A stretch of 64,000 nt of DNA from JACCZH01 sp963729445 (GCA_963729445.1 CAVSNU010000003.1:930001-994000), one strand, 5' to 3'. Counted from the first letter of the stretch, positions 1-8,056 are shown. The notes: generated by a model from the sequence alone, not told the origin. Made by a program: numbers and translations.

Positions 1-85
1 GGTTGTCGTTCCCGCGCGGGTCCGGCGGGTCGAGGCTGTCAGAGTACACTAGGGTTGTGGAAACGATTGTAGTGGAGGAAGTATC

Positions 86-898
86 GTGCCCGACATCCCG
101 GTTCTCATTGATACTCGCTTGACCGCCAGCAGATACTTCTACCCGTTTCAGGCGGGCTGGATTGAGGCTCCGGAGGTTGAGCTTCTGCGTGACCCGCACC
201 CAACCACGATTCGCGACCGTAACGCTGTCGCGCTGGTGGACAGCCTGGCGGCTACCCGCCTCCTGGACACGCACGTGATCGTAGCCGACCATGCCGTAGC
301 TTCGAGACGAGCATCGTTTCTAACCGTCGTAACCCACGCTCGGCCGGACGAAGTCGATAACGTGATGGTCTCGACGCCTGGCGTCTCACTCGTCGGCCGC
401 GGAGTTGCCGAAGCGACGCTGCCGAGGTTCTACGGCATTACAGCCACCGGCTGGAGCGACGAGCGCCTTGAAGTGGGACCGCAGACCATTCTCATTGCGG
501 AAGAGGCCGAGGCGCTGATTCCGGTTGAGGACTCCGAGCAGTATCAGGAGGATCTCGGCCGCGCCTGGTTCCTGCTGAGCGACACGCCATTCGTCTCACA
601 CGTCACCGTTGCGCCACGCTCGTTACTGAGCTCCGACCCGGCAGCGGTTGTCGCAGCTGTAGAGCGCCTGGAGCAGGCACGCCAGATCTCTGGTGAGCGC
701 GCTCGCGAGCTCCGGCGCAACCTGGCCGCCGATCTGGGCATCGAACGCGAGCTCTTCACCGAAACACTGGCCGACCAGACCTACCGTCTCGATGACGACG
801 AGCGCTCCGGGCTCCTGGGGCTCTGGAAAGTCTTGGGTATCCAGCCGCCTCGAAACATTCAGCAGGATATCGTGACGCTTGGCAACTCCTCGTCCTGA
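86..898 (+). CDS. MqnA/MqnD-like periplasmic-binding-fold protein
   Basis: A 270-residue soluble protein with no signal peptide. It begins at a GTG preceded by GGAGGAAG about five bases upstream, and a TACACT hexamer at 45-50 could be its -10 element. The C-terminal half, with DLGRAWFLLSDTPFV followed by an alternating helical tail ending near LLGLWKVLG, resembles the MqnA/MqnD family (VitK2_biosynth). Those are type-2 periplasmic-binding folds used as chorismate dehydratase or related enzymes of the futalosine menaquinone route. The N-terminal part is more divergent and lacks the usual 'SYLNxxP' start, so it may be a paralogue with another small-molecule role. No other menaquinone gene lies in the window. 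It stands alone on the + strand and ends in its own hairpin terminator. Family assignment is by recognition only. Confidence 0.5.
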   Translation: MPDIPVLIDTRLTASRYFYPFQAGWIEAPEVELLRDPHPTTIRDRNAVALVDSLAATRLLDTHVIVADHAVASRRASFLTVVTHARPDEVDNVMVSTPGVSLVGRGVAEATLPRFYGITATGWSDERLEVGPQTILIAEEAEALIPVEDSEQYQEDLGRAWFLLSDTPFVSHVTVAPRSLLSSDPAAVVAAVERLEQARQISGERARELRRNLAADLGIERELFTETLADQTYRLDDDERSGLLGLWKVLGIQPPRNIQQDIVTLGNSSS

Positions 899-904
899 GG
901 AGTT
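884..904 (+). terminator. Intrinsic terminator overlapping the stop codon of the MqnA-like gene
   Basis: An 8-bp perfect stem (AACTCCTC / GAGGAGTT) with a 5-nt loop is followed by TTCT. The TGA stop at 896-898 lies inside the hairpin. The next gene is convergent. Confidence 0.6.
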
Positions 905-952
905 TTCTACAGCATCCCGGGATCTCGCGTCGGTTGTTCAGCCGCCCACTCG

Positions 953-1210
953 GCCCAATATGGGGAAGCAGTCCAATCCTGCGTAGCGGCGCAATTATGG
1001 ATTCCTCCAACTTGATCCGCTAATCCCAACGATTCCGATGGTTCGTACGGGCGCAATGAATTGCGCCCTGCCTGGCTGCTCGTCGCGTTGGAGTGGGCGC
1101 AATGAATTGCGCCCGTACGCAGGTGAAGGCGCTGTCCATTATCGGATTACCCAGGACACTTCCATTATTGCGCCGCTACGCAGACAGGGGCTGCTGCCCA
1201 CGATCGGGGC
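953..1210. repeat. Nested inverted repeat with family B arms, filling the 899-1233 intergenic gap
   Basis: This gap between two convergent genes holds no ORF I would call. Its outer arms (about 953-1002 and 1161-1210) are imperfect reverse complements. The best core is CCTGCGTAGCGGCGCAATTA at 978-997, against a reverse-complement match ending near 1185. The arms flank a 76-bp palindromic element. The arm motif, roughly GGATTACC...CACTTCCATNATTGCG on the reverse side, recurs near 6866-6903 and 36943-36973, so it is a dispersed repeat. Confidence 0.6.
1044..1119. repeat. Family A palindromic repeat, copy 1
   Basis: A 76-bp element with 25-bp terminal inverted arms. Each arm starts or ends at CGTACG and contains GGGCGCAAT-GA-ATTGCGCCC, itself a small palindrome. 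The middle, about 26 bp, is not conserved. Three further copies of almost identical length lie at 28887, 36998 and 56002, all intergenic. No transposase is nearby. It resembles a REP or MITE-like element. Confidence 0.8.
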
Positions 1211-1233
1211 GGACAGCGACATCTCTTCTTCTG

Positions 1234-2721
1234 CTAGCTCTTGAGCGGATCAAACTGATCCGCGGTTGGCTCTGCTCAGCAGAACCACGATTCTGTTAAC
1301 CGGGGCGGCTGTTTCGTCGGCCCTCTGCGGAGACGGGGCACGTCCCGTGTCTCGATCCCCTTGGCCGCATACGCCAGCGATTTGATTCCGGCAAACGTGT
1401 CGTGCGCTTCGGCGTCGCAGCTCGCCGCGGCCTCGACGTGTTTCGCTACCTCGCGCTGTAGCGCGTCCACGCGTGGGTCCGGATGCACCCATGCGTAGGT
1501 GTACGCGGCCTCATCGAGCCGGCCGGCCCACTCAGCAGCATCTGGGTCGTCGAGCAGGGCGGAGCCAGGCGGCACCAGCAGCCGGATGGAGAAGTGAACC
1601 GGGTCGACGTTGCCGACCAGGTCATACTCCTCGAAGAACTCAAGCAGCTCGATGTAATCGTCCAGGGTCGTCCACGGAGTGAATGGCAGCAGCGATGGGC
1701 GCATGGTGATGCCGGCCTCATCCAGCGCCGCGAGGGCGTCGATCACGTCCTGCTTGGTATGGCCCTTGTCGATCTTGCGCAGAACCAGCTCTGAGATCGA
1801 CTCCACGGCAGTGAGGACAAAGACGCAGCCGAGCTCGCGCAGCTCCGGGAGGATCTGCCGGTTCCCCAGAATATGATCGATCCGAGCCGTGAAGTCGAAC
1901 GTGACCTGTGGGAACTCTTCGTGCAACGCCCGGCAAATACGCAGGGAGTGCGTCGGACCGTTCAGAAAATCCGGATCGCCGAAGGTGATGTGGCCGGCAC
2001 CCTGGTGAACCTGACGGCGAATGTCTTCGAGCACGGTCTCGCGCGGGACGGCAAAGAAGCGCCCGCGGTAAATGGGAACCACCGGACAGTGCAGGCAGGT
2101 GTGATGGCAGCCGCGCGTCGCCTCGGTATATCCGGCCGGCACTGCCTGCCCGTTGATTAACAAGTGCGCGTAATCCTTCACCGCGGGCAGCTCCGCGCGG
2201 TCCGGGATTGGAAAATCGATGCGCGAGAGCGCGGGCACGGCCCGCGTGGAAGGGTCACTCACTCCTTCAACGGGCCCGGGAAGTCCCGTCTCTAGCGCCT
2301 TGACGAGATCAAGGAGCGGCTGCTCATACTCGCCGCCGATGACGAAATCCCCGTGTTCACGCAGCAGGTAGTCCGCGTTGAGCCAGGCGTACAGGCCATA
2401 GAAGCAGATCGGCGCAGCAGGGTTCTCGCGACGAACGCGCTCGGCAATCTGTGTGCCGAGCCGCAGGGCGGTGTGCATGGGCACGGAGATAGCGACGAAG
2501 CGAGCCGTCGCAATGATGCCGGCGTCCAGGGATTCCACAGAGGTGTCGATGGCGACCGGCTCGTAGCCGGCACGTTGCAGATACGCCTGGGGGAAGGCAA
2601 GGTTGAGCGGCTGGTGGCCCAGCTCGTAACACGAAACCAGCGCGATCGCGCCGCGCGACTTCAAATCCCTGCACGCCGGCCATGTTTTCGCAGAGTTGGT
2701 TGTCACTGTTGAATGAATCAC
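1234..2721 (-). CDS. B12-binding-like radical SAM selenoprotein with CUAEP tail
   Basis: About 495 residues if the UGA at 1278-1276 is read as selenocysteine. The N-terminal domain (roughly residues 24-150, opening with VSCYELGHQPL) is a B12-binding-like Rossmann domain without the canonical DxHxxG. The radical SAM core carries CHHTCLHC (Cys about 205/209/212) to bind the 4Fe-4S cluster and SAM. The frame reaches LTESWFC and then TGA. Read through, it gives U-A-E-P-T-A-D-Q-F-D-P-L-K-S and a TAG stop. I recall a database family named CUAEP/CCAEP-tail radical SAM (seleno)protein, and this sequence fits it. The substrate is unknown. I chose GTG at 2721 because AGGAG lies ten bases upstream; TTG at 2742 is the alternative. 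Ending the gene at 1276 would lose the diagnostic tail. Confidence 0.85.
1242..1278 (-). promoter_or_regulatory. Candidate bacterial SECIS element after an in-frame UGA
   Basis: Read on the minus strand, UGA (1278-1276) is followed after 12 nt by a perfect 7-bp stem GCGGATC/GATCCGC (1263-1257 with 1251-1245). The apical loop is AGTTT. The loop begins 19 nt after the UGA and has a G in its second position. Both fit the published consensus for bacterial SECIS stem-loops (loop 16-37 nt from UGA, G in the first two loop bases). UCA at 1244-1242 could also pair back to the UGA. The hairpin lies within the extended reading frame, as bacterial SECIS elements do. Confidence 0.7.
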
Positions 2722-2859
2722 AAGACGCTCGCTCCTAACCAACCTAGCGTAACGAAGGACGGGGCGGCTGTCAAAGCACGCCGATCATGCAGTGACCAGA
2801 CACAGACGAGGTCGTTGGGCCAGGCCCTCACGGCGCGAAACGTCAGGATTCGTCAGCCT

Positions 2860-3433
2860 CTATTCTATCTCGTCTTCGATGCGCGCCTGATAGCTCTTCG
2901 ACAGCCCGGCGTAATACTCACCGCCCAGATGATGGATCAACTGACCCGCGTCACTGTCAACAAGCCAACGATCCTGGAACGCTTCATCGAGGGCGGCAAC
3001 GACGATCGGTTCGCCGATAAAGAGATCGTGGTCTCCGAAGGTTACGCGCTCGACGACACCGACACTCGATGTGGGCAACGCACTCGTCCACCAGCGGCAG
3101 GTCCAGCTCATAGGCGTCGATCGGGGTCAGGCCGGAGGCGGCGAATTTGTCAACTTGCCGGCCACTCTCGATACCGCAACGATGGACGGCGGTCAGCAGA
3201 TCCATCGTCGGAATATTCAACGCGAAGAACTCACTCCGGCTGACATACTCGTGGCTCAGGCGATCGGGATGAATCGCCACCGCCACCCGGGCGGGGTTGA
3301 GGCTCAGCGGCATGAGCCAGGCAACGGTCATCACGTTCGGGTCGGCCCTGAACTGGCTGGTCAACAGCCCAACGGGGCTGGGTTGGAGCAGACGCGCTAC
3401 CGAATTGGGTTCCAGGATCACTTTCTGTGCCAT
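2860..3433 (-). CDS. Flavin reductase family protein, frameshifted
   Basis: Two minus-strand frames together encode one protein of about 190 residues. The first (from 3433) starts MAQKVILEPNSVARLLQPSP and carries the flavin-reductase core (VMTVAWLMPLSLNPARVAVAI, FALNIPTMDLL). The second covers the C-terminal VTFGDHDLFIGEPIVVAA to the stop at 2860. The frames join if one extra base near 3058 is skipped, giving ECRVVERVTFGDH, exactly the family pattern. Such proteins use FMN and NAD(P)H or bind flavin alone, often serving a partner oxygenase. The gene follows the GT4 gene by ten bases, so they are probably co-transcribed. Whether the frameshift is real or an assembly error cannot be told from sequence alone. 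Confidence 0.75.
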
Positions 3434-3442
3434 ATCACCTAC

Positions 3443-4597
3443 TCAACTCACCTGAACGCTCGGCTCAACGTCGGTCGAGATCTCTCGCCCTCGGTTCAAG
3501 ATGTCCAGGTAGACGTTTCGAGTCTGCTCGGCCACCCGCTGCTGGGTGAAGTTCTCCAGCACCCGCTTTCGCCCTGCCAGACCGAGCTCCTTGCGGTATG
3601 CGGCATCATCGAGCACGCGCTTGATATGTTTGGCCAGCTCGTCGGCGTTCCCTTCCGGAAAGATCAACCCACCGTCGCCAATCACGTTCGGAATCTCACC
3701 GGAGTCGGAACCCAGCACCGGCACTTCGCACGCCATCGCTTCAATGAGCACCCGGCCGAACTGTTCCGCCCAGTTCTTCTGGGTGAGCGAGGGCAGCACG
3801 AAGGCATCGAATTCAGACATCATCGCCGGCACCTGCTCGGGCGGAATCGCCGACCGGAACTGCACCCGGTCTCTGACGCCCAACCGCTCCGCCAGATGCT
3901 GCAGAGCCAAACGATGACTCCCCGAGCCAACGATGAATACATGCGGACGGCTGGGCATCTTCGCTACCGCATGGATAAGCGTCTCCAGTCCCTTTTCCGG
4001 CACCACCCGGCCGATATAGCCCAGAGTCGGCATGTGGCGCCGGCCATCTGGACGCGAAACGGGCCGGTAAATCTCGGGATCAACACCAAACTGTGGAATG
4101 ACGGTGATGCTCTTGCGAAAACCCTTGCTCTGCAGCACCTCGGCTGCGTCCTGGTTGCCGGCGATGGCCGCCGCGGCCTTCCCATAACAGTAGCGCTCGA
4201 TGAGGCTAAAGGGAGGCGGATAGCGCCGGTTCAGGTTCTGAAACGCGAAGAAGACCGTCTTCGCTCCCGCTCGTTCAGCGAGCATGGTCGTGTGGGCGGT
4301 GACCAGGTTGTAGGGCTCTTCGTCTACATGGACGATGTCCGGCTTGAAGCGGCGCACCTGCTTTGCCAGACCCGGATAGAAGTGGACGTGGTGGCGGCCA
4401 TTGAAGCGCATCGGCTCAACCGCCAGCTCGTAGCCGTCCACATAGCGGGCGCTCAGGTTGACTGAGCCCACCCGTCCCTCAAGCCAGTAGGGCGGCACAA
4501 TCGTGAGCAGCTCAATATCCGGATATTTGGCCAGCTCCTCAAGCTTCTTCTGGTAGACGCCGGTCACCAACGCCTTGGATACCATCAACACACGCAT
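3443..4597 (-). CDS. GT4 family glycosyltransferase (second of pair)
   Basis: A 384-residue GT-B fold enzyme. The N-terminal Rossmann half opens with MRVLMVSKALVTGVYQKKLEEL. The C-terminal half has LGYIGRVVPEKGLETLIHA and the family's E-x7-E signature as EQFGRVLIE, followed by AMACEVPVLGSDSGEIPNVI. Enzymes of this type transfer a sugar from a nucleotide-sugar, retaining configuration, usually onto polysaccharide or lipid acceptors at the membrane face. Donor and acceptor cannot be read from sequence. It follows another GT4 gene with a 12-base gap, so the pair probably forms one transcript making an envelope glycan or glycolipid. Confidence 0.85.
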   Translation of the reverse strand: MRVLMVSKALVTGVYQKKLEELAKYPDIELLTIVPPYWLEGRVGSVNLSARYVDGYELAVEPMRFNGRHHVHFYPGLAKQVRRFKPDIVHVDEEPYNLVTAHTTMLAERAGAKTVFFAFQNLNRRYPPPFSLIERYCYGKAAAAIAGNQDAAEVLQSKGFRKSITVIPQFGVDPEIYRPVSRPDGRRHMPTLGYIGRVVPEKGLETLIHAVAKMPSRPHVFIVGSGSHRLALQHLAERLGVRDRVQFRSAIPPEQVPAMMSEFDAFVLPSLTQKNWAEQFGRVLIEAMACEVPVLGSDSGEIPNVIGDGGLIFPEGNADELAKHIKRVLDDAAYRKELGLAGRKRVLENFTQQRVAEQTRNVYLDILNRGREISTDVEPSVQVS

Positions 4598-4609
4598 CTA
4601 TATCACTCA

Positions 4610-5782
4610 CTATTCAGGACTATTGAGAACATCTCGGTAGGACTGGACGGTCTGGCGCGCGGTCTCCTGCCAGCTAAATCTGCGCGCCTGTTCGACGCCG
4701 CGCTGGCTCAACGATGTCTGAAGCTGAGGATCGTTCAGTACTTCGACCAGCGCCCGGGCGATCTCGGGCGGCGTCGGGTCAATCAGCATCCCGCCCTCAC
4801 CGACAACCTCAGGCAAGCTCGAACGATTCGACGAGATCACCGGCGTGCCACAGGCCATCGCCTCCAGGGGGTTGAGGCCGAAGCCCTCGTACTCGGACGC
4901 GAACACAAACACGGCCGCAGCCCGGTAGAGATCGAGCTTCTCCTGCTCGCTCACGAACCCCGTGAGTTTTACCCTGTCGCCCAGCCCATGACGATCGATG
5001 ATTGGCTGCAGCGGAGGGAAGAGCTCCAGGTTGCCGCTATGCGGGGCCCCGACGATTACCAGGTCAACATCCCCTTCGATGCCCCGGAGCGCCTGCGCAT
5101 ACCCCTCGACCAGCGCGGGCAGGTTCTTCCTGCGGTCGAAACCACCAACATTCAACACGAACGGTCCGGTCAGCCCGTAGCGCTCGCGGACGGAGCGGAT
5201 GCGTGCGTCGTCGTCAGCGCCGTGAGCGGGCGTGAACTCACCACCAGCGGCCAGCGATACTGGCCGGATGCGCTCGCTGCGTATGCCAATGTGCCGCTCG
5301 ATGTCACCTGCCGCGTGTCGTGAGTCAGTCAGGACAAGCCTGGCATCACGCACCGCCCGGCTCACGATCTTCAAATATGCGCTCATTGACCGGCCGCCGG
5401 CGTACGATTTCAAGACAAACGGAATCGCGTCGTGGATCGTCACGACATACGGTACAGGTTGTCGCAGTGGTGCCGAAAAGTAGGGCACATGCACCAGGTC
5501 CGCCTGCGCCCGGCGAGCCGCCGTCACCAGCCCGGCCTGCTCCCACCACAGCTTACGCGCCTTCCCCGGCAACCGGGAGCGGGCTGGCGGGGAAACCTGT
5601 ATTGATCTCTTCCCGGCAAGATCGTGGACCGTCTGCGGCGCGTCAGCCGGCAGGAGCAGTACTGCATCAAGGTCCTCACGCTGCCTGATCTCTCGCCAGA
5701 GATTCAGGGCGTATTGACCCATGCCGGTCATCGGGTGTTCCAGGAAAAAAGCGTCAAATCCAATAGTCGGTTTCGTCATCAT
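4610..5782 (-). CDS. GT4 family glycosyltransferase (first of pair)
   Basis: About 390 residues from the ATG at 5782 (a second ATG follows directly). The frame stays open upstream to 5908, but that extension looks non-coding and invades the thioredoxin promoter region. Family marks are MTGMGQYALNLWREI near the N-terminus, FVLNVGGFDRRKNLPALVEGYA at the start of the donor-binding half, and EGFGLNPLE with AMACGTPVISSN. It resembles mannosyltransferase-type GT4 enzymes of envelope polysaccharide pathways; specificity is unknown. No clear ribosome binding site precedes either ATG. It is divergent from trxA. Confidence 0.85.
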   Translation of the reverse strand: MMTKPTIGFDAFFLEHPMTGMGQYALNLWREIRQREDLDAVLLLPADAPQTVHDLAGKRSIQVSPPARSRLPGKARKLWWEQAGLVTAARRAQADLVHVPYFSAPLRQPVPYVVTIHDAIPFVLKSYAGGRSMSAYLKIVSRAVRDARLVLTDSRHAAGDIERHIGIRSERIRPVSLAAGGEFTPAHGADDDARIRSVRERYGLTGPFVLNVGGFDRRKNLPALVEGYAQALRGIEGDVDLVIVGAPHSGNLELFPPLQPIIDRHGLGDRVKLTGFVSEQEKLDLYRAAAVFVFASEYEGFGLNPLEAMACGTPVISSNRSSLPEVVGEGGMLIDPTPPEIARALVEVLNDPQLQTSLSQRGVEQARRFSWQETARQTVQSYRDVLNSPE

Positions 5783-5913
5783 CACAGTAGGGGATTGTAC
5801 TCGACAGGAGGATCGCTCTCTGCCGGGTGTGGCATCCTTCGAAGAGCGAGCGGGATGCAAGGTAAACACGATGTGGCGTGCAAAACGCTGGAATAAGTGC
5901 GAAATCACTGCGT

Positions 5914-5919
5914 TACAAT
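5914..5919 (+). promoter_or_regulatory. Probable -10 element for trxA
   Basis: TACAAT lies 58 bases upstream of the trxA start, in the context CGTTACAATACAG. A matching -35 is not evident. The aldehyde oxidoreductase gene has a similar GTTACAATA upstream. Confidence 0.35.
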
Positions 5920-5976
5920 ACAGTGAGCGGCGTGGATAGTACGCGGCCAGATAACTGCATAGGGAGGCTTACATTC

Positions 5977-6318
5977 ATGGCGAATACGATCGAAGTGACC
6001 GATGCCACATTTGACGAGCAAGTGGTGAAATCCAGCGGGCCCGTCCTGGTAGATTTCTGGGCTCCATGGTGTGGACCTTGCCGCGTTGTCGGGCCAATTC
6101 TTGACGAGATTGCGGACGAGAAAGATGGCAAGCTCACCATCGCCAAGGTGAACGTCGACGAGAACCAGAGCATCGCGTCCCAGCTCGGCATCGCCTCGAT
6201 CCCGACCATGATCCTCTACAAAGAGGGCAAGCCGGTCGAGAAGATCGTCGGTGCCCAGCCCAAGGCCAAGATCCTGCAGGCAATCGAGCCACACATCACG
6301 GCCCCGACGGCCTCATAG
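5977..6318 (+). CDS. trxA: Thioredoxin
   Basis: A 113-residue cytoplasmic dithiol-disulfide oxidoreductase that reduces protein disulfides and is recycled by thioredoxin reductase (not in the window). The active site is WCGPC at residues 31-35, the cis-proline is in SIPT (Pro76), and the fold ends with the usual GAQPKAKILQAI helix. The start is the ATG at 5977, preceded by AGGGAGG nine bases upstream; upstream in-frame starts would add a non-homologous extension. It is a single-gene transcript with its own terminator, divergent from the glycosyltransferases. Confidence 0.97.
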   Translation: MANTIEVTDATFDEQVVKSSGPVLVDFWAPWCGPCRVVGPILDEIADEKDGKLTIAKVNVDENQSIASQLGIASIPTMILYKEGKPVEKIVGAQPKAKILQAIEPHITAPTAS

Positions 6319-6336
6319 TCCCAACCCTCGATCCCC

Positions 6337-6366
6337 AATGCCCGGAAGGTTTCCCTTCCGGGCATT
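6337..6366 (+). terminator. trxA terminator
   Basis: A 13-bp perfect stem, AATGCCCGGAAGG / CCTTCCGGGCATT, with a 4-nt loop lies 18 bases after the trxA stop. Confidence 0.85.
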
Positions 6367-6513
6367 TCCTTGCGTCTAACGCCATCCACAGATACACGGG
6401 TAGGGAACGACCGTTTGATCATTACCCTGACCGCATTTGGTAGTCATCCCGCTACTGACCCCAAGCGCCTTGACAATCATCCTGAGCTTGTCAGGCATCC
6501 TGAGGGCGAAACC

Positions 6514-6542
6514 AGTCATCCTGAGCGTAAGCGAAGGATCTC
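6514..6542. repeat. Family C repeat, half copy
   Basis: GTCATCCTGAGCGTAAGCGA followed by AGGATCTC, without its closing inverted arm. Full copies are at 24670, 24951 and 55878. Confidence 0.6.
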
Positions 6543-6617
6543 TTGCTTGACTCCCCGGGCGGTTGACTCAGAGTTGACCGATGAAGGCCGCGGATCACGC
6601 CAAACGCCGCTGGGTCA

Positions 6618-6639
6618 GGGAGGACACAAGGTCCTCCCC
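6618..6639. repeat. Family D hairpin
   Basis: GGGAGGAC-ACAAG-GTCCTCCC plus flanking CCTACCGATG. Related hairpins lie at 24802-24873, 31144-31170 and 60604-60630. Confidence 0.55.
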
Positions 6640-6677
6640 TACCGATGTCGGCCCGCATCGTCCCCGCCGGTGCCTGC

Positions 6678-6795
6678 GTAGGGGCTACGCGCCGCGTCGC
6701 CCACGGCGCGCAGCGCCGCTTGCTTAAACCCTGCCCCATGACAGACGACAGGTCGGGCCTGTCGGCCCGAGGGCGACGCAGCGCGTAGCCCGTAC
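6678..6795. repeat. 118-bp imperfect inverted repeat
   Basis: The arms GTAGGGGCTACGCGCCGCGT... (6678-6702) and its reverse complement (6771-6795) match at about 23 of 25 positions. They enclose a smaller GGTCGGGCCTGTCGGCCCGA hairpin. I saw no second copy in the window. Confidence 0.6.
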
Positions 6796-6865
6796 GACGA
6801 TAACGAGATTCCTGCTCCGACGACCGAGGGCCCAGGCAGGGCACAAGAAGACCGCTCCCATGCCT

Positions 6866-6903
6866 GGATTACCTTGTCACATTCCATCATTGCGTCACTA
6901 CGA
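6866..6903. repeat. Family B repeat
   Basis: GGATTACCTTGTCACATTCC continuing to ATCATTGCGTCACTACGA. It matches the arms of the inverted repeat at 953-1210 and the element at 36943. Confidence 0.5.
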
Positions 6904-6937
6904 AGGTCGATCTGCCGGACGGTCGCACTACAGTCCG

Positions 6938-8047
6938 TCAGGATGGCGTCGGCTCCTCTGCTCGATTTGGAGGGCCGGGTCGCTGAGTGAGCACTCGCCG
7001 GAACAACTGCATCCCGATCGACGCTAACCCCGCGGTAATGGCGGTGCCCCGCGTGGCGTAGCCGGATTGCCGGGCGGCGATGATGCCGACGTCGGTCTGG
7101 TCCATGGAGACCATGTGGCGGTAGCGATAGCGGTCGTGGCGCAGGTCGAACTCGATCGCTTCCGGAGCCTCCAGCGTGGCCGGCGGCCGGTTGGGGTCGT
7201 AGACCTCGACGAACGCCCGCTCTGAGGACTCCTGCCGGAGATGGTAGGGAACGACGGTGTGTCCCTGATTCACCAGGGCCGTCATAATATCGCGGCGCCA
7301 GAGCTTGGGAACGGCAACATCGAGGGCGCGATCGGTGACGCCCTGGCGCAGCAGATCCCTGCGTACCGCTTTGTAGGCGGCCTTCGGCGAGCCGCGCAGG
7401 AACCAGCCCACCCCTCTGGCAAGGGTCCGGTCACAGAGCTGGCGGCCATGATAGATCACAATACGGTCAAGCGCCTGCTCGCGACTTCGCGGTGCCGGCT
7501 CGACTCCCTGACCGCGTGCAATCGACCAGCGCGCCATCCCGCTACACATCCCACCCCGTGTTGGACCTTCGCGACGAAGGAAGACGATGTCCGCATAGAG
7601 ACCGCCGAACAAGGCATCACCCAGGACACCTCGAGGCCGCGCGTACGTCAGGTCGAATAGTCGCCTCTCGGGACTGATGTCCCCGAGGACGGACGCCCGG
7701 TTCGGCTCTGGGTAGGTATGTTCGGTGGGGTCAAACGTCGACGCGAGATCGAGATGCACGGGAATTGAAACGGTCCACTCGTCTAGCTGCCCGGACGGCG
7801 CAACGCGTTGCAGCGTGACGGACACCGGCGCATCGATGGCGATCTCATGCGGCGTCAACCGCCAGCGCAGATGTCCCAGCGGCTCGACGGCCCAGCCCTT
7901 CGCCGGGACAAGCCGGAATACACCTGTACCCAGCTCGTCTGGCAGGTTGAACGCCGCTGCGTCCAGCTCGATATGACGTGGAGAGATTGTGACAGGACCG
8001 CGACCGGTGCGTTGGACCGAGATTGCGGAGGGCAGCACGGCGGGCAT
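6938..8047 (-). CDS. Unknown protein with a papain-like Cys-His-Asp signature
   Basis: 369 residues, no signal peptide or membrane segment. I do not recognise a named family. Residues 1-110 look like an all-beta domain with alternating hydrophobics and no motif. The second half carries RGGMCSGMARWS (Cys168), then QGHTVVPYHL (His263) and VEVYDPN (Asp284 or Asn286). That order and spacing is the usual Cys-His-Asp/Asn arrangement of papain-fold (C39-like) peptidases and related acyltransferases. Helices between Cys168 and His263 would form the rest of the fold. The gene starts nine bases after nrdR and is read in the same direction, so it may be the last gene of the ftsZ-nrdR transcript. Activity is inferred from the motif only. 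Confidence 0.6.
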   Translation of the reverse strand: MPAVLPSAISVQRTGRGPVTISPRHIELDAAAFNLPDELGTGVFRLVPAKGWAVEPLGHLRWRLTPHEIAIDAPVSVTLQRVAPSGQLDEWTVSIPVHLDLASTFDPTEHTYPEPNRASVLGDISPERRLFDLTYARPRGVLGDALFGGLYADIVFLRREGPTRGGMCSGMARWSIARGQGVEPAPRSREQALDRIVIYHGRQLCDRTLARGVGWFLRGSPKAAYKAVRRDLLRQGVTDRALDVAVPKLWRRDIMTALVNQGHTVVPYHLRQESSERAFVEVYDPNRPPATLEAPEAIEFDLRHDRYRYRHMVSMDQTDVGIIAARQSGYATRGTAITAGLASIGMQLFRRVLTQRPGPPNRAEEPTPS

Positions 8048-8056
8048 GAGTAGAAC

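Larger units (their letters stand above)
6367..6937. other. Gene-free spacer packed with palindromic repeats
   Basis: No convincing gene. It contains a half-copy of repeat family C (6514-6542), a family D hairpin (6618-6639), a long inverted repeat (6678-6795) and a family B element (6866-6903). The flanking genes converge, so no promoter is needed here. Confidence 0.7.

Noticed and set aside
3071..4465. Long open frame antisense to the glycosyltransferase gene
   Set aside because: Open only because third positions of the real gene are G/C. Its translation has no recognisable motif, and the minus-strand GT4 gene is unambiguous.
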